A DNA stretch of 64,000 bases, taken from Siphonodentalium dalli. Taxonomy: Eukaryota; Mollusca; Scaphopoda; Gadilida; Siphonodentaliidae. Where the stretch lies: the NCBI GenBank assembly GCA_032622095.1, contig CP136066.1, positions 191,634,816 through 191,698,815 on the forward strand, read 5' to 3'. The first letter of the stretch is position 1. The number at the start of each line of letters is the position of its first letter. This document shows, in pieces, positions 11,761 through 22,836 of this stretch. Made by a program: the position numbers and the translations under genes. The notes beneath the pieces were generated by a model. The model saw nothing but the letters and a program-made list of their open reading frames with translations, was not told the DNA's origin and did no database searches.

Positions 11761-13096
11761 CAACGATGAATTTGCAATTTCTTTAATGATGAAATTGGTT
11801 TACATATACATGTATATGCAGCTGAAAATGTGAATTGACTGAAATGTAATTATCAAAGTGTCAATGGCACTGTAGCTAACGTGGAAAGGGAATAATTTCA
11901 TGTGTTACAGTTAATGGAGCGATTAGGAATGTGGAAAGTTGAAAGGCCTAGTTATGCAAAGATTAAAATCAAAGATGGCCACGACAGCCATGTTTTTTGG
12001 CAAATGACCCAAAAAAGACTCCTTCCTATTTACATGTCATTGTTAACATCCCTCACAAATTTCATGATGATCCGACAAAAGATACGACATGTAGCCCGTG
12101 TCAAAGGATTTAGTTGTGTAAAGAGTAAAATACAAGATGGCTGGTTTTTTGGTTGAATTTAAAATGAATCTTTTCCCATCTACATGTAATTGTTAACATC
12201 CATGACAAATCTCATGATGATTGGACCAAAGATTCGACTTGTAGCCCTTGACAAAGAATTTAGTCATGCAAAGAGTATAATCCAAGATGGCTGCTGGCGG
12301 CCATGTTTTTGGCCGAACAACCCCAAAATTACTCGTTTCCCATCTACATGTCAATATTAACATCCATGACAAATGTAATGAAAGTGTCAATGACACTGTA
12401 GCTCAACTTAGTAGGGGAATGATTTAATGGTTGACAGTAAATGGAGTAATAGGAAAGGTGCTAATTGAAATGTCTAAGTAAGACTAGATGTACATGGCAA
12501 TATCAACATTCATGACAGGTTTCATAATGATCGGATCAGGGATGTGGTGATTATGGTGTGCCAAAGGATTTATTGATGCAAAGAGTAAATTCTAAAATGG
12601 CCAATGGCAGCCATGTTTTTTTCCGAACTACCCCAAAATGAACTGTTCCCATCTACAGCCTTTACAAATCTCATAATGATCTGATCAAAGGTACGACCTG
12701 TAGCCTGTGCCAATGGATTTAGTCATGCAAAGAGTAAAATCCAAGATGGCTGCTGGCGGCCATGTTTTTCGGCTGAACGACCCCAAAATAACTCGTTTCC
12801 CATCTACATGTCATTGTTAACATCCATGACAAATTTCATGAAGTTCCGACCAAAGCTACGACCTGTAGCCCGCACCAAAGGATTTAGTCATGCAAAGAGT
12901 AACATCCAAGATGGCTGCTGGCGGCCATGTTTTTTTGGCCGAACAACCCAAAAATGACTCGTTCCCATCTACATGTCAATATTAACATCCATGACAAATT
13001 TCATGAAGATCAGACTAAAGGCACAACCTTGAAATCCAAGATGGCCGCCAAGATGTTTTTCGATCGAAAGACCCCAAAATGATTCGTTCCCATCTA

Positions 13097-13493
13097 CCCT
13101 GCTGGGAAAAACAAGTGTCCACTTAACCACGGTGCGCTTAGCATTGCCACCGCGGCCGAAATGCAACTACACCGCGGCTCCACTGGCTAACTACAGTTGG
13201 GCATTGGTTTATTTGCCATTCGGCCATGGTGTACAAATGTAGTTGCCGCTGTGTACATTCATCAAACTGAAAAAAGACAATACAAACCAGAAATCTAACC
13301 ACGGTGTACATACCATTCGGCCCCGTTGTAGTTGCTTTTTGGCCATGGTGTACATGTGTACTTGTCGTTCGGCCGCGGTGTACATGTACTTGCCGCTCGG
13401 CCGCGGCGCTCAACTGCAGTTACAAACTCTGACACTGCACCCGAATGGCAAATACACCGTGGTGCCAATGGACACTTGTTTTGTCCAGCAGGG
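13097..13493. mobile_element. TA-flanked MITE family 1, copy 1 (397 bp)
   Basis: TIRs CCCTGCTGG...CCAGCAGGG with ACAAGTGTCCA and CCACGGTG inside each arm. TA occurs at 13095-13096 and 13494-13495. The host satellite reads CCATCTACATGTC when the element is removed. The interior is rich in GGCCGCGGTGTACATG-type words. The overlapping ORFs on both strands are composition effects. Confidence 0.8.
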
Positions 13494-13519
13494 TACATGT
13501 CAATGTCAACATTCATGAC

Positions 13520-14116
13520 CAGGGTTCGCTCTGCCACTTGCCAAATTTGCCAATGGCAAAAATAATTCACAGTTGGCAAAAAATATTTTCATTTGGCAAA
13601 AGTTTTGGCAAGTCACTTTTTAATTCCTTATTAATGAAGTTAAAAAATATCGGTCAATCAATACTATTCATTTTCGGAAATTATTACAATGGAATTATAT
13701 TAGTTGTGTTTTATATGGTTTCGCAAAAGTTAACACCTCCATTAAGATGCAGTTAATCTGATATCATTAGTATCGACGGGTGGAGGGATTACCTCTATTT
13801 AGTGTGATGGTGGTGCTTACATAGCTAATCTTCATATGATGTTCGCTTTTGATCAAGCAACGCTTCTACTATTGTATTGTTCGGTAATCGGTTTATTGTT
13901 GTATGATAAACCGTAATAGATGAGATCATAATCATTAACTAACTGCTTTTTTATCGATATCAAACAGTGAGTGTCGAAACATAAGACTCAGTCAAGGTTG
14001 CAGAAAATGATGCTATTGGGAATAATATTTGGCAAATTCTAAAAGAATTTGGCAAAAAATATTTTCATTTGGCAAATTATTTGGCAAATGTAAATTTCGT
14101 TCCAGCGCGGACCCTG
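13520..14116. mobile_element. hAT-like MITE (597 bp)
   Basis: Ends CAGGGTTCGCTCTG and, inverted, CAGGGTCCGCGCTG. An exact 8-base target duplication TTCATGAC occurs at 13512-13519 and 14117-14124. hAT elements make 8-bp duplications and often begin CAGGG. The word TTGGCAAA repeats many times near both ends, as subterminal transposase-binding repeats do. No transposase ORF. Confidence 0.85.
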
Positions 14117-14169
14117 TTCATGACAAATTTCAAAGAGATCAGACTAAAGGCACAACCTGTATCCCGCGA

Positions 14170-14262
14170 CAAAGTAAATTGTTGACGGACACACAGACAC
14201 ACGGATGACGGACGCCAACCCATGGCAATAGCTCAAACTTACAAAGTTGTAAGTTGAGCTAA
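14170..14262 (+). repeat. Terminal segment of the satellite-bearing repeat
   Basis: GTTGACGGACACACAG, ACGGATGACGGACGCC and an AGCTCAAACTTACAAAG...TTGAGCT hairpin-like end. I know this GACGGAC...AGCTCA ending as common in bivalve and gastropod dispersed repeats; the assignment is from memory and not checked. Confidence 0.4.
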
Positions 14263-14479
14263 TAAAACGGGATGCGTTGGAATTTTGCAAAATGAATAAA
14301 ATGAAAACCCTCAGGAGCTCCGAAATAGGGGTGGGCGGGTCACCGGAAACACAGGTATATATTTTTTTGGCTTTACTACTTCGGGGTTCATGCAGTTTGC
14401 TGAATTTTTCTTGCGGTAAAAATTCGATGACCACATTGAACCCGCCGTTCATTTCTTATATAATACAGCAGTATTACAT

Positions 14480-15410
14480 GGGGTGACACCACTATAGAGG
14501 GGTCAATTACTTAAATCTAGGGAAGTCGATAGCCGAGAGGTACTGTAGTGTACTGGTCTCTCGTGGTAGCGGGCCAGGGATCGCAACCTGGTCAGGGTAT
14601 TCTGACAAAAATCAGAACTCGGTCAGATACCAAGTTTGTAAAGCTGAAAAGTCTCATTTGAGATCACTGAATAAAGATCCGAATGCAAAAATACCAACTT
14701 CCCCCATTACAACATCTATCCAGGTATTTTGTTGTTCTGCAGTATGCTGTCTGATTGGGGGTGCAGACATTAATGGCTAACCTGTGTACATGCCTCGGGG
14801 TATCTGGAGAAGTCAGCCCAAACAAGGTCGGCCACAAGGGAAGTCGGCCCGGGTAAATTAAAGATTGGTCAAGAAAAGTCGGCCCCATTATTATTTTACT
14901 GCTTGTTAATGCCTGTGGCACAATAAGATGAGACCGACATTTCGCCACACGGTGTCATAAGGGATTACATCACCTCGTAGCATTCCATTTTATGTGACCA
15001 TGTTTTGGTCACATGGTGTCAAGGAGGATTATATCACCTCCTGGCAATCCATTTTCTTATCGCGCACTGTCATGGCTTTACGCAGATACATGTATGTCGA
15101 TAGGGTTCGTTAAACGGAAATTTAAATCTGTACCGGAAAAATAGCCATATATACAAGACATGGTATTAGACCAGATACGAACCTTCAAACTTAGTCAGCC
15201 AATTAATCTATAGACCTAAACAATGTCCTGTCATAATTATAATGGGCGTCGCGCCAGAGGGATTTCCACATGGAAGCAGTCAGCGAAACGCCGATAAAGA
15301 TCAACACTAAGTCATATACAATGTAGTGTTGAACAAGGTTTCCGTGACACCTGATATACATGTACTGCTATACTTAAAGTAATTGACCACCAATAACGTG
15401 GTGTCACCCC
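14480..15410. mobile_element. TIR element beginning GGGGTGACACC (931 bp)
   Basis: The left end GGGGTGACACCAC and a nearby GGTCAATTACTT are mirrored at the right end (AAGTAATTGACC and GTGGTGTCACCCC). A related end lies at about 15668-15700 (GTATCACCCCG...GGTCAATTACTTT), so more than one member may be nested here. No clear target duplication. It holds the tRNA-like sequence at 14524. Confidence 0.5.
14524..14700 (+). mobile_element. tRNA-derived SINE head
   Basis: TAGCCGAGAGG fits the pol III A box (TRGYNNARNGG), and GGATCGCAACC about 50 bases later fits a decayed B box (GGTTCGANNCC). The sequence between does not fold into a tRNA cloverleaf and no acceptor pairing is seen, so it is a SINE-type promoter rather than a tRNA gene. 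The 3' end was not identified. Confidence 0.45.
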
Positions 15411-15835
15411 GTTAATATGGCGGTACTATACCGCGGTATCCTCCAATACCACGGTACTGATACCGCTTGTTAACGCGAACAAGTATGTGTGAGTAAATAC
15501 TTCCCCTAAAAGAGTTCCATGAAAATCACTGCGGTATTCAACAAAATTAATGCGGTGCCCGGTAAAAGACCACGGTATCATTATCGCCCAATACCGTAAC
15601 TCCACGCCATGACCGTCTCGATACCGCTACCGTTTATTACCGGTATCACCGCGGTCATGACCGGGGTATCACCCCGTTTTTCTGGTCAATTACTTTGAGA
15701 ATAGCGGTACATGTATGTTACTCAATTGAGTAAACATGTCACTAACTGATGTTAATAGCTGGGCCGACTTCGTACGGGGCCGACTTCTGGGCCGACTTCT
15801 CTGGGGCCGACTTCGTAGCGGGGCCGACTTCTCCT
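14805..15835. repeat. GCCGACTTC clusters and ACCGCGGTAT palindromes
   Basis: Five plus-strand GGCCGACTTC words sit at 15763-15833 and four similar minus-strand ones (AGTCGGCC) at 14812-14885. Between 15420 and 15665 there are many ATACCGCGGTAT/ATACCGC words. Inverted subterminal clusters like these are typical of DNA transposons. Confidence 0.5.
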
Positions 15836-15927
15836 GTATTCCGCCTTGGTGTGTGCACATTAAAGAACGCTACTGCAGTCGCCACAGGGTTATAAAGTTA
15901 CTAGTACTCGGCCGTGGTAGCACCTGG

Positions 15928-15996
15928 ACCCGACAGGAATGATTAACAGCCCGAGGGCCTATTTATAGACCCGAGACGGAGTTAATCATTCCTGGA
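15928..15996. repeat. Hairpin-forming inverted repeat
   Basis: CAGGAATGATTAAC pairs with GTTAATCATTCCTG across a loop of about 37 bases. Confidence 0.7.
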
Positions 15997-16229
15997 AGGC
16001 TGTAAAGAAACCAAGGTGCCCGACAAAATCATGCTATTACTATTATTACCACACCGTCCTGGTGTGAGCATGCTTTAATGAAAACAAAGCTTAGCGCTCG
16101 CTTCTGTTCAACTTCACCTTAAAATCATGGAATCATGACGTGTGGGTAAAATAATGTTCATCTAATAAAGAACGCCCTCTAAAGTGGTAAAAATATTAAG
16201 TAATAGTGTTAACGTTGGAATCAACAGAA

Positions 16230-16970
16230 AGATCAGACTTTAATTTTTGAGGCGCGCGATCGCTCTTGCGCGCGATCGCTCTTGCGCACCATCGCGCGGC
16301 TAAAATTGAAAACCAGTGAGCGATCAATTGCGCGCCTAGCCAAATACGGAGAGCGTACAAGAATAAAGAAACAGCTTGAATGTTGTAGCAAAATATCAAA
16401 TGAATTCTCCAAAACCAACATTCATTGTCGGCATTCATCAAAAGGTGATCCCTCGTGCCACGATGATTGGCAGTTTAAGTTTTTTGACGTCACACGATGT
16501 GAAGTGTCAAATGCACTATCTGTCTGAGACTGAATGATTCGAAGCTAAAAATACATTTGAACGATTTCTATGTATGGCTTATAACGTCACATAAATTCCT
16601 GGAAAATCAAAGCGAGACCACGTGGCCGGGAGATGTTACCGTATTTATTTCGTCAGCATTGAATCGGAGTATTAAATTAATTCCTTATTAATAATTATGA
16701 ATTACAATTAATATACCGGGGTAGGAGCATGTACAATATGAAAACACAGTGTGTAACATTCACTTGTGCTAATGGATAGTGGATTAAGCAGTGTTAAACC
16801 ATCAAAGAGTTTCAATGGACATCCATCGTGAGTAAACTAATTCAATTTACGCAACATTTATGAATGTATTTCCGCTGTTTATTTTATCTTGATAGAAACC
16901 GCGCGGCTGGCCAAAACCCAGCGAGCGGGACTATGCGCGCCTACATTTTGTAAACATGAAAGTCTGAAAG
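16230..16970. mobile_element. Possible TIR element with GC-rich ends
   Basis: The left side CAGACTTTAATTTTTG then AGGCGCGCGATCGCTC, and the right side (inverted) CAGACTTTCATG then AGGCGCGCATAG, resemble each other. A GCGCGATCGCTCTT word is doubled at about 16254-16285. The interior has no recognised gene. Boundaries are approximate. Confidence 0.35.
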
Positions 16971-17007
16971 ATATCTGTATGAATTTGAACTGAATACACA
17001 TGTACTA

Positions 17008-17390
17008 CCCTGCTCGGCAAAACAAGTGTCCACTTAACCACGGTGCGCTTAGCATTGCCACTGCGGCTGAAATGCAACTGCACAGCGGCTCCACCAGCTA
17101 ACTACAGTTGGGCCGCGGTGTATTTGCCATTCGACCATGGTGTAGTTGCCGCTGTGTGCATTCATTAAACTGAAAAAAGACAATATAAACCAGAAATCTA
17201 ACCACGGTGTACATGCCATTCGGCCCCATTGTAGTTACTTTTCGGCCATGGTGTACATGTGTACTTGACGGTCGGCCATGGTGTACTTGCCGCTTGGCCG
17301 CGGTGCTCAACTGCAGTTACAAACTCTGACACCGCCGCCGAACGCCAAACACACCGCGGTGCCAATGGACACTTGTTTTGTCCAGCAGGG
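17008..17390. mobile_element. TA-flanked MITE family 1, copy 2 (383 bp)
   Basis: Same element as 13097-13493, with ends CCCTGCTCGG and CCAGCAGGG and the same internal order. The left flank is TA and the right flank is CA, so one target base has mutated. Confidence 0.8.
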
Positions 17391-17620
17391 CAGTACGATT
17401 GATCTTTTCAATTTGAAAACAGAAACAATTCTTTTTCAGTCCTAAATCAAATGATTAAATTAATGATAAGCAAATACCTGTGCAACCTTTGATGATTAGA
17501 GAACAAATTCAACAATGCCTCCAAGCTCCTGTCGAAAGTAAAAGTGCAATAATCATGTCACAAACACAGTTTACACATGATGTCATGAAATTGAATACAC
17601 CTAACTGTCCTAACATTGAA

Positions 17621-18321
17621 GGGAACGGGTCGTTTCGGTCCGGAGACGTTTCGGCTCAGACCTTTTCGGTCCAGGGACGTTTCGGCTGGGATGTTTCGGC
17701 CGGGACGTTTCGGGCCCCATATATTGTGTTAATTGGAGTTGATTGCAGGGGATTAACTCGGCTTATACAGCTTAATCACTACACAAGGAACTAATAGAGC
17801 CAAATAAAATCTGACTTGTTCGCTCGACTTGCTGCCAGAGTGATATGAACAGAGCAGTATCCCATGCTTAATATACTCTAGGAACCCTAAACAAACACTG
17901 ATAGAAGTTGGCCGGTTGTCAGAAACAACATCTAATCAGTTCTCACTATGTGTCTGAGTGACAGATGTAATGCAAACAACCGAGTTAAAGTGTGAATAAC
18001 ATCAAACAACATCAAACAAAGTCACATTTCATTCACAAATACGCAAAGAAAATCACCGCTATAGTCACATTGTATTCAAATATCTTACTGGTATAAGTCA
18101 TAAATACATACTGAATTACGCAACGAAAATGTCATCAAAAGTCACATTTCATAACAAAATTCCCTCATAACAACTCATAAATGCACGAAATATTCAAAGA
18201 AAATATCATCAAAAGTCAGAAAAAGTTGAGACTATTCGGCTCAATAAGTGAGACGTTTCGGCCTAAAACTGAGCCGAAACGTCCCAGCCGAAACGCCTCT
18301 GGACCGAAACGACACGGACCC
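17621..18321. mobile_element. MITE with CGTTTCGG subterminal repeats and 8-bp target duplication
   Basis: Ends GGGAACGGGTCGTTTCGG and, inverted, GGGTCCGTGTCGTTTCGG. Exact 8-base duplication ACATTGAA at 17613-17620 and 18322-18329. The word GTTTCGG (or its complement CCGAAAC) occurs about ten times near the two ends. An 8-bp duplication fits hAT or P-type transposases; the end sequence does not settle which. Confidence 0.8.
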
Positions 18322-18329
18322 ACATTGAA

Positions 18330-19135
18330 TTGCCTAGTCTTCGTGTATCTGTGGTACACAATAATCCATACAATCCTCAAAACAACATTCATTGTTGCAA
18401 ATTACATGAAACACAGATCAATCACTCGTTGATTTTTCAATTTCGTGCCATGTGGGGCCTTGACCTTGTAGTGGAGAAATCGGTGTATATAAAGTGTTTG
18501 TCGACGCCGATGCCGGCTCTAAATAAAAGTGTAATGTCTAGCTTCTTCGTTGTTTCTCAGTGGATGTGAATGCGATTTGGTATGTGTGTCCGGGTTGGGT
18601 CATGGATGATATTGATTATCGCACATGCACATTTAAATTGGATTTTTTTTTTTAATTTACAAATTTCGAGTAGAAGATTTGTTTACAATCGAGATGGCTA
18701 ATCACAAACTGTGCCACGGTAATATTTTACCGAATGCCATGTTATCAGACTAGAAAGGCTGTGATTAATCCTCGATTAATCTATTATTTGATTGAGTCTC
18801 TGAATGACTCAGTGAGGACAATTAAAAAGTGATCATCGGCAATCGTTGTTGTTGTACTTGTATGTAAATTCCTCCGTCGCGGTTGTCTTCGGAGCACGCT
18901 GCTCTCCTAACTCAGTACCGTTACCAACAGTCGATTGTGTTGAAGTTGAAGTGAAGAAAACGTAATTCTTCGATCAGTTTCTGCTGGAGTCTGCGCAGTA
19001 ACCTCCCGGAAGTCACGTGTGAAATTTACAAAAAAGCATACACGCTATTTTCGCTCTTGGTATAGAAATATAGAAAAATTATATGACGTCATAATTCACA
19101 CGCATTTAGGTATAAACACCCACTGGGGTGGTTGC
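18330..19135. other. Unannotated right part of X
   Basis: No repeat family, ORF with known motif or RNA gene recognised. It ends with TTGC just before the B1 sequence TATCAATAAA. Confidence 0.4.
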
Positions 19136-19283
19136 TATCAATAAAACTGTATTTTTACCCCCATCCCATCTCACCAACCCATGTATATGCATGCACATAT
19201 GGAACGCAACAATCAAGATATTTTACTTTATCTATAGTAATTGAAACAGGCTCAATTCGGAACCTTTATTTCACGAAATCCAT

Positions 19284-19694
19284 CGTGACGGAATTACAAA
19301 AAAGTCGAGTCAATCAAGTTTGAGCTTTCATTTGCTTGCATTTTGTCAGAGATTAGTCAAGGTAGATTGTACACTGGAAACCTTGGCATCTCTTCTTTGA
19401 ACACTATGTACAGTGGGTCATATCGCATTGCCAGTGTTCTACTCAGAGTGGGTTGAAACTCTGTGACGGAATTACACAGAACTGACCTCGGTTTTCCACT
19501 ACCCGCAAGTGATCGTATATATTATCTGCAAACTCTGATGACTAGAGAATAAATTGTCAACCTGGTGATTTATATGGACATACTACCTATATAATTTTAC
19601 CCATCATAGAATGAGTTACCATGTCCTCACTTTGCCGTGACGGAATTACATTCTTGAACGTGACGGAATTACACAACGTTGTAATTCCGTCACG
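19284..19694. mobile_element. Element bounded by CGTGACGGAATTACA
   Basis: The word GTGACGGAATTACA occurs at about 19285, 19463, 19637 and 19659 on the plus strand and once inverted at 19680-19694, so the outermost copies form a TIR. Same arrangement at 30144-30571 in B2, which has 17 extra bases near 30495. No flanking duplication seen. Confidence 0.5.
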
Positions 19695-19948
19695 AACACT
19701 ATATATGGCATTTTTAAGAATGTTTCCGTACATGTAATTCTAAACCTGATGTCCCAAATCAATGCGTTTATTCGTTGGATATATTATTTAATGGTAATTC
19801 AGATATTGTTGGAAGATTCTGTCATATTATAGGCTATCATTGGTAGAACGATAAATCACACCTCAGCAGGGTTATGTAGGCAGTTGAAAACTCGCACAGA
19901 GAAACAAATAAGGTTTCCTTCCCTTTGTGTGGTTCATATTTGTTTAAC

Positions 19949-20024
19949 TGGTCCCGTACCTGCTTTGCCATTTACGACGAGCTGATTCACTATGCGCATT
20001 TCCGACTGAGCCACCAAGGCGACC
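19949..20024 (-). mobile_element. tRNA-like SINE head (decayed)
   Basis: On the minus strand TGGCTCAGTCGG resembles a tRNA A box, and GGTACGGGACC about 45 bases on resembles a B box with mismatches. Copies at 30826-30902 (minus) and 63924-64000 (plus). Confidence 0.4.
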
Positions 20025-20092
20025 ATCATAAACAAAATTCAACAATGCATATGGAATGAATATTTCTTCGGGAAATGTGTTATATATAGCAA

Positions 20093-21639
20093 CTAGCAGG
20101 TGTGCCCGACTTCGTCCGGGCTATTCGTCCGGGCTATATAGGGATTTCTTTGCCAGAAACATGACTATATGAGCGTATATGAGCAAGGACATGGTTACAT
20201 GCGAAATTGGACCCGATTTGACCTTGAATTGACCATTTGAATGTCAATGTCAGGTCGGGTCACGATTTTACCCGTCCGAAACACTCCCCAGACAATAGTA
20301 CTCCTAGGTATCAAATTTCGTCGAAATCCGTCCGGCAGTTTTCCCGGCCATAGCTAACAAACAGACAACAGACAGAAGTCCCAAAATATATATTAGACTA
20401 GCAGGTGGATCCGACTTCGTCCGGGCTGTTTCCCCTCTGCTTTTCGGCGAATTGCGCGATTTGACCTTGAATTGTCCATTTTGAAGGTCAAGGTCAGGTG
20501 GGGTCACGATTTGACCCGTCCAAAACACTGCCCGGACAAAAGTACCCGACAAAAATACCCGTCGAAATGCATCCGGTTTTACCCGATTTGACATCGAATT
20601 GATCATTTTGAAGGTCAAGGTCAGGTCGGGGTCACGACTCGACTTGTCAAAAACACTCAGTAACCCCACGTATCAAATTTCGTCGAAATCCCATCAAAAT
20701 TCGCGATTTGACCTTGAATTGACCCAATTTCAAGGCCAAGGTCAGGTCGCACGGGCAAACGAATAGGCTTACGACACTCCCCATACGAAAGTATACCCAG
20801 ACACTAATTTTCATCGAAATCCCGTGATAATCGGGCGTTTGACCTTGAAATGACCCAATTTCAAGGTCAAGGTCACGTCGCACGGGTAAATTAACAGGCC
20901 CATGCCACTCCACGTCCGAGAGTACCCCCACGTACCAAGTTTCATTGAAATCGGCTTGGCCGTTTTCGAGTCCATCGCGAACAGACAGACAGACAGACAC
21001 ACACACACAGATCTTCCAAAAATATATAATAGACTTTTCGGCGAATTGCGCGATTTGACCTTGAATTGTCTATTTTGAAGGTCAAGTTAAGGTGGGGTCA
21101 CGATTTGACCCGTCCAAAACACTGCCCGGACAAAAGTACCCGACAAAAGTACCCGTCGAAATCCATCCGGTTTTACCCGATTTGACCTCGAATTGATAAT
21201 TTTGAAGGGTCAATGTCAGGTTGGGATCACGATTTGACCCGTCCAAAACACTCAGTGGACAAAAGTAACCATACGTGTCAAATTTCGTCGAAATCCCATC
21301 AAAATTGGCGATTTGACCTTGAATAGACCCGATTTCAAGATCAAGGTCACGTCGCACGGGCAAACGAATAGCCTTACGACACTCCGCACACGAAAGTATC
21401 CATAGACACTAATTTTCATCGAAATCCCGTGATACGCGGGCGTTTGACCTTGAAATGACCCGATTTCAAGGCCAAGGTCACGTCGCACGGGCAAATTAAT
21501 AGGCCTATGCAACTCCCCGGTCGAAAGTATCCCCACATACCAAGTTTCATCGAAATCGGCTCGGCCGTTTTCGAGTCCATCGCGAACAGACAGACAGACA
21601 CACACACACACAGACATATTTCCCAAAATATATAATAGA
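20093..21639 (-). mobile_element. Three head-to-tail Helitron-like elements, B1
   Basis: On the minus strand the units are 21639-21034, 21033-20398 and 20397-20093. Each starts TCTA(A/T)TATATATTTT followed by a GTCTGTCTGT run. The last two end with a hairpin (GCCCGGAC-GAA-GTCGGxx), then CCACCTG and CTAG, directly followed by the TC of the next. The first unit has lost its hairpin and CTAG (about 25 bases) compared with the C copy. No Rep/helicase, so non-autonomous. The bodies are full of TCAAGGTCA and its complement. The many ORFs with repeated VRDGLENG-type peptides are translations of this repeat, not genes. Confidence 0.6.
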
Positions 21640-21822
21640 CAAAATATATATGAGATTGCAATGCAATTTGTTAGCCTAAATATTTGATAGAATCAAATTA
21701 AATAAAAACTTAGGAATATATGCCCATTATTGTTTCCTTCGAAGTGGCAATAATGGTGCATGGTTATATTGGTGGTCATAGGTGAAAATCAATCCAAGAG
21801 CAATTGTGTGAAAAGCATATAG

Positions 21823-22278
21823 ATAATATCTGATGTAGTTTATAAGGTTCAAATGGTCGAAGGCCGGACACAGAAGGTTGTACATTATGAGAGAATAACA
21901 CCATTTAGGGGGGTTTACAATTCAGTTAGAAATAGAAACAATAACTTAGCAGCCAAAAGGACAAATAGTATGGGACAAGATAATGGGATCATACCTGACC
22001 ATCGTCAGAACTCATATGTATCACACCATGGGACTTATCAAGCTATGGAGATTGAAAATGATTCCCATAACGATGAATCACCTGAAGCAGAGGTAAGTTA
22101 TGAGTCCTCTAGTGGTGATGAAGGTGAATCTCTGGGGTTACAGCCTCAAGCTCTGGCAACACAACTCCCCCAGTCTGACACGTTGCCCAATATCAGCCAT
22201 CGGTTGGATGAGGTAGTTGAGCCTGGCAGACTGACTAGGAAGCCGGCTCGTTTGGAATCCTATCAGGTTTTCGATTAG
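21823..22278 (+). pseudogene. Ty3/gypsy pol C-terminal remnant, B1
   Basis: The frame opens after a TAG at 21820-21822 and runs to a stop at 22276-22278. The start reads like the end of a retroviral-type integrase (a VVYKVQ strand, then GRTQKVVHYERITPF), the GPY/F-like module that precedes the variable tail. The end is basic (RLTRKPARLESYQVFD), a common pol C-terminus. Compared with C (61622-62080) it lacks 33 bases in frame (the GWRSQRTRT part). No catalytic integrase core is present upstream, so this is a 3' fragment. Confidence 0.6.
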
Positions 22279-22836
22279 GAAGTTCTTGTAATAACTCTTG
22301 ATATACTGATTTTACAATCTGTCATACTGTTATTGTTAGTAGCATAATTATGATAAAATAATTTTAATTTGTATAGATTGGTGTCAAACAAGAAAAGTAA
22401 TAATTATTATTATTATGACAATATGTACAGTTCGAGACTTTTAAATTGTAAAGTTGTTCTGTGTCATAGGACGAGCACTGGTGCTCAACTGCTCCTATGA
22501 GATAACTTCTTAGCAGTTTTATGTGCCATTTCGTTTCGATTAGGTTCCGCAGCGATACCGATTTTTTATTGTTTTTTATAAGTTGAAAAGAGCGTCAAAG
22601 TGATAATAATGGCGAAAAGGTGAGTTCCCGACCATTCAACCAATCGTTGGAAACCCCGTAATGAAATTGCCATGTGGATAGATGGTTTATGATTACCTTT
22701 ATACGTTATTTCTGACATTTAACTGTATATCCATGTTAATCCAATGGGGAACTATCGAGTCATTTTGCTTCCGAACCATTCAGTATAATAAATTGAAACT
22801 GTTGGAAAATCTTCCTTAGGTAGCCCTAATTGTACA

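Larger units (their letters stand above)
11955..14165. repeat. Satellite of about 160 bp, array in X
   Basis: Each unit carries AAGATGGCTGCTGG, GGCCATGTTTTT, CCCATCTACATGTCA, ATCCATGACAAATTTCATGA and TACGACCTGTAGCC-like words. Starts are near 11974, 12134, 12284, 12594, 12743, 12907 and 13038. The array is split by a TA-flanked MITE (13097-13493) and a hAT-like MITE (13520-14116); removing both restores a normal unit. The same satellite lies inside the 3-kb element of B1, B2 and C. Confidence 0.8.
10647..19135. mobile_element. X: 8.5-kb block present only in the first A-B copy
   Basis: Copy 1 reads CTTTATA then X then TATCAATAAA; copy 2 reads CTTTATATCAATAAA without a gap. TA is therefore found on both sides of X (10645-10646 and 19136-19137). 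The uninterrupted unit in copy 2 matches the neighbouring array unit, which favours copy 2 as the ancestral state and X as an insertion, or an exact excision. The ends of X are not inverted repeats of each other, and X is itself a mosaic of older MITEs and satellite, so it is not a simple transposon. Confidence 0.6.

Noticed and set aside
14524-14600. Possible tRNA gene
   Set aside because: A and B boxes are present but no cloverleaf or acceptor stem can be paired; better explained as a SINE head.
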